Positions 4,297 to 5,582 of a DNA stretch of 5,582 nt are shown in pieces. The notes under the pieces are model-generated. The model was not told the origin of the DNA. It ran no database searches and worked only from the letters and a program-made list of their open reading frames with translations. The stretch comes from Bacillota bacterium (GTDB taxonomy: Bacteria; Bacillota; Clostridia; DSM-8532), in assembly GCA_023446675.1 (NCBI GenBank), contig JAEXPO010000247.1, positions 1 to 5,582 of the forward strand, given 5' to 3'. Position 1 is the stretch's first letter, and every line of letters begins with the position of its first letter. The translations under genes and the position numbers were made by a program.

Positions 4297-5138
4297 TACA
4301 CGTAGAAAATTTACACTTTAGCTATACCAGGCAGCCATTCATTCATAATATGAGCTTTGACGTTCCTAAAGGTGAGATTTTTGGTTTTCTGGGCCCCTCC
4401 GGCGCCGGCAAGAGCACACTGCAAAAGATACTCACCGGACTCCTAACTGTCTATTCAGGCAGCGTAAGGGTTAATGGTGTGGAGGTAAAGCATCACGACA
4501 ATCAATTTTATGAACATATCGGTGTAGACTTTGAATTCCCCAGCCTGTACGAAAAACTGACCGCACGGGAAAATTTGCGTTTCTTTTCCTCTCTTTACAA
4601 AAAGCATCAGGCTATCGATCCTCTCATGGAAAGCGTTGGCTTGCTTGCCGATGGGGATAAAAAGGTATCCGATTTTTCAAAAGGTATGAAATCGCGGCTT
4701 AATTTCATCAAGGCTCTGCTTCACGACCCCGTTCTTCTGTTTCTGGATGAACCGACCTCAGGGCTTGACCCTTCCAACACAAGAATTATGAAGGATCTGA
4801 TATTGCAGGAAAAAGCAAAGGGAAAAACTATCCTACTAACCACACACAATATGTATGATGCAACAGAGCTTTGTGACCGCGTTGCCTTTATTGTTGACGG
4901 AGAGCTTCGGGCGTTGGACTCCCCCCGGAATCTTATCATGTCAAGAGGTGCGTCCAGGGTTCGGTATACCTATTCACTGAATGGACGTGAAGAACAGGCG
5001 GAAATTCCGCTTGACCAGACGGGCCGGGATAATGTACTGAACAGGCTCATACATGAGAACCGGCTGTTATCCATTCATAGCAGCGAGCCCACGCTGAACG
5101 ACATATTCGTAGAACTGACAGGGAGGCTGCTGCAATGA
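4293..5138 (+). CDS. ABC transporter ATP-binding protein, drug/bacitracin exporter type
   Basis: This is a 281-residue nucleotide-binding subunit that should power the permease encoded next. Walker A is GPSGAGKST (34-42). The signature is FSKGM (128-132), replacing LSGGQ. Walker B plus D-loop is LLFLDEPTSGLDP (148-160), and the H-switch is H185 in LLTTHNM. The position normally held by the Q-loop glutamine appears as glutamate (E81 in IGVDFEFPSLY), as in BcrA-like exporters. About 80 residues follow the ATPase core (205-281), ending in SSEPTLNDIFVELTGR, a tail common in ABC-2 drug-export ATPases. The start has AAGGAGG seven bases upstream and overlaps the tetR stop by four bases; the stop overlaps the permease start the same way. 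Some homologous sets are annotated as fluoroquinolone exporters, but the substrate cannot be read from sequence. Confidence 0.94.
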   Translation: MIHVENLHFSYTRQPFIHNMSFDVPKGEIFGFLGPSGAGKSTLQKILTGLLTVYSGSVRVNGVEVKHHDNQFYEHIGVDFEFPSLYEKLTARENLRFFSSLYKKHQAIDPLMESVGLLADGDKKVSDFSKGMKSRLNFIKALLHDPVLLFLDEPTSGLDPSNTRIMKDLILQEKAKGKTILLTTHNMYDATELCDRVAFIVDGELRALDSPRNLIMSRGASRVRYTYSLNGREEQAEIPLDQTGRDNVLNRLIHENRLLSIHSSEPTLNDIFVELTGRLLQ

Positions 5139-5582
5139 GAACAAAAGCCCTGCTCATAGGGGATATCCGCTTTCAGTTTAAGTACGGATTTTATTTTTTG
5201 TATGTCGTGTTTGCCATACTTTATATCAGCCTTCTCCATGCGCTGCCTGTCTCATGGCGTAAACAGGCGGCCGTTCTGATGATATTCAGTGATCCTGCCG
5301 CGATGGGGCTTTATTTTATGGGCGCAATTGTATTGTTTGAAAAAAGCGAGAGGGTTTTAAACAGTATAGCCATATCGCCGGTTAAGCCTATGGAGTATGT
5401 TGTTTCAAAGCTGATTTCCATTGCCTTAATTTCCACACTGGTCGGTCTTCTCATTGGCATAGCAGGCCAAAGGATAGACAATCCATTTTTCTTTATCCTG
5501 GGAATATTTTTGGGCTCATGTCTGTTTTCAGCGGTGGGGCTGATCGTTGCCTCCAATATCGCAACACTTAACCAATTTGTTG
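5135..5582 (+). CDS. ABC-2-like exporter permease, C-terminus cut by window edge
   Basis: The first 149 residues of a membrane protein are visible, and the frame is open to the window end. A short cytosolic start (MRTKALLIGDIRFQFK) leads to a first membrane segment at about 17-37. After a loop with FSDPAAMGLYF (51-61), a second segment runs to about 68. A cytosolic stretch EKSERVLNSIAISP (69-82) follows; its place between membrane segments suits an element that contacts the ATPase. Further segments lie at about 91-110 and 116-140. This layout fits the ABC-2 permeases paired with TetR-controlled export ATPases in Firmicutes, a group sometimes annotated as fluoroquinolone transporter permease. 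The ATG overlaps the ATPase stop by four bases, with GGGAGG upstream, so translation is probably coupled. A second permease gene may follow outside the window. Confidence 0.88.
   Translation, partial: MRTKALLIGDIRFQFKYGFYFLYVVFAILYISLLHALPVSWRKQAAVLMIFSDPAAMGLYFMGAIVLFEKSERVLNSIAISPVKPMEYVVSKLISIALISTLVGLLIGIAGQRIDNPFFFILGIFLGSCLFSAVGLIVASNIATLNQFV

Overview
The window looks like a chromosomal stretch from a low-to-moderate-GC Firmicute, most likely a member of the Clostridia. The reasons are AT-rich intergenic DNA, strong AGGAGG-type ribosome binding sites, near-consensus SigA promoters, a tRNA gene with an encoded CCA end, a short HU protein with a lysine tail, and two ABC export modules of Firmicutes type. 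No species can be named from the sequence alone.

Layout. The left half reads on the minus strand. HU (2191-2502) has its own terminator. It is followed by an operon with its own promoter (2061-2088): an Atg22/UMF1-type MFS transporter (728-1966), then an ABC transporter ATPase (1-691) whose C-terminal end lies outside the window. A 495-base AT-rich gap (2503-2997) with no convincing gene separates HU from a plus-strand tRNA-Ser(GGA) gene (3074-3164). That tRNA gene has a near-perfect promoter and a strong terminator. The right half is a plus-strand operon: a TetR-family repressor (3691-4296), an ABC ATPase (4293-5138) and an ABC-2-like permease (5135 to the window end). The genes are joined by two ATGA overlaps and sit behind a promoter that contains a perfect 10-bp inverted repeat. 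This fits a self-regulated drug or toxic-compound exporter, of the kind sometimes annotated as a fluoroquinolone-type exporter.

The most unusual stretch is 3205-3690, between the tRNA terminator and the tetR promoter. It holds a second, decayed copy of the 3' half of tRNA-Ser (3430-3476; 37 of 47 bases match and all ten differences are transitions). It also holds two copies of a 26-base box (3230-3255 and 3476-3501; 22 of 26 match) and two coding-like fragments, one on each strand (3316-3444 plus, 3519-3644 minus). I read this as the scar of an old tRNA-targeted mobile element or island boundary, with the exporter operon immediately beyond it. The repeats are visible directly; the mobile-element history is inference. 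I found no CRISPR array, intact insertion sequence, riboswitch or clearly new system.
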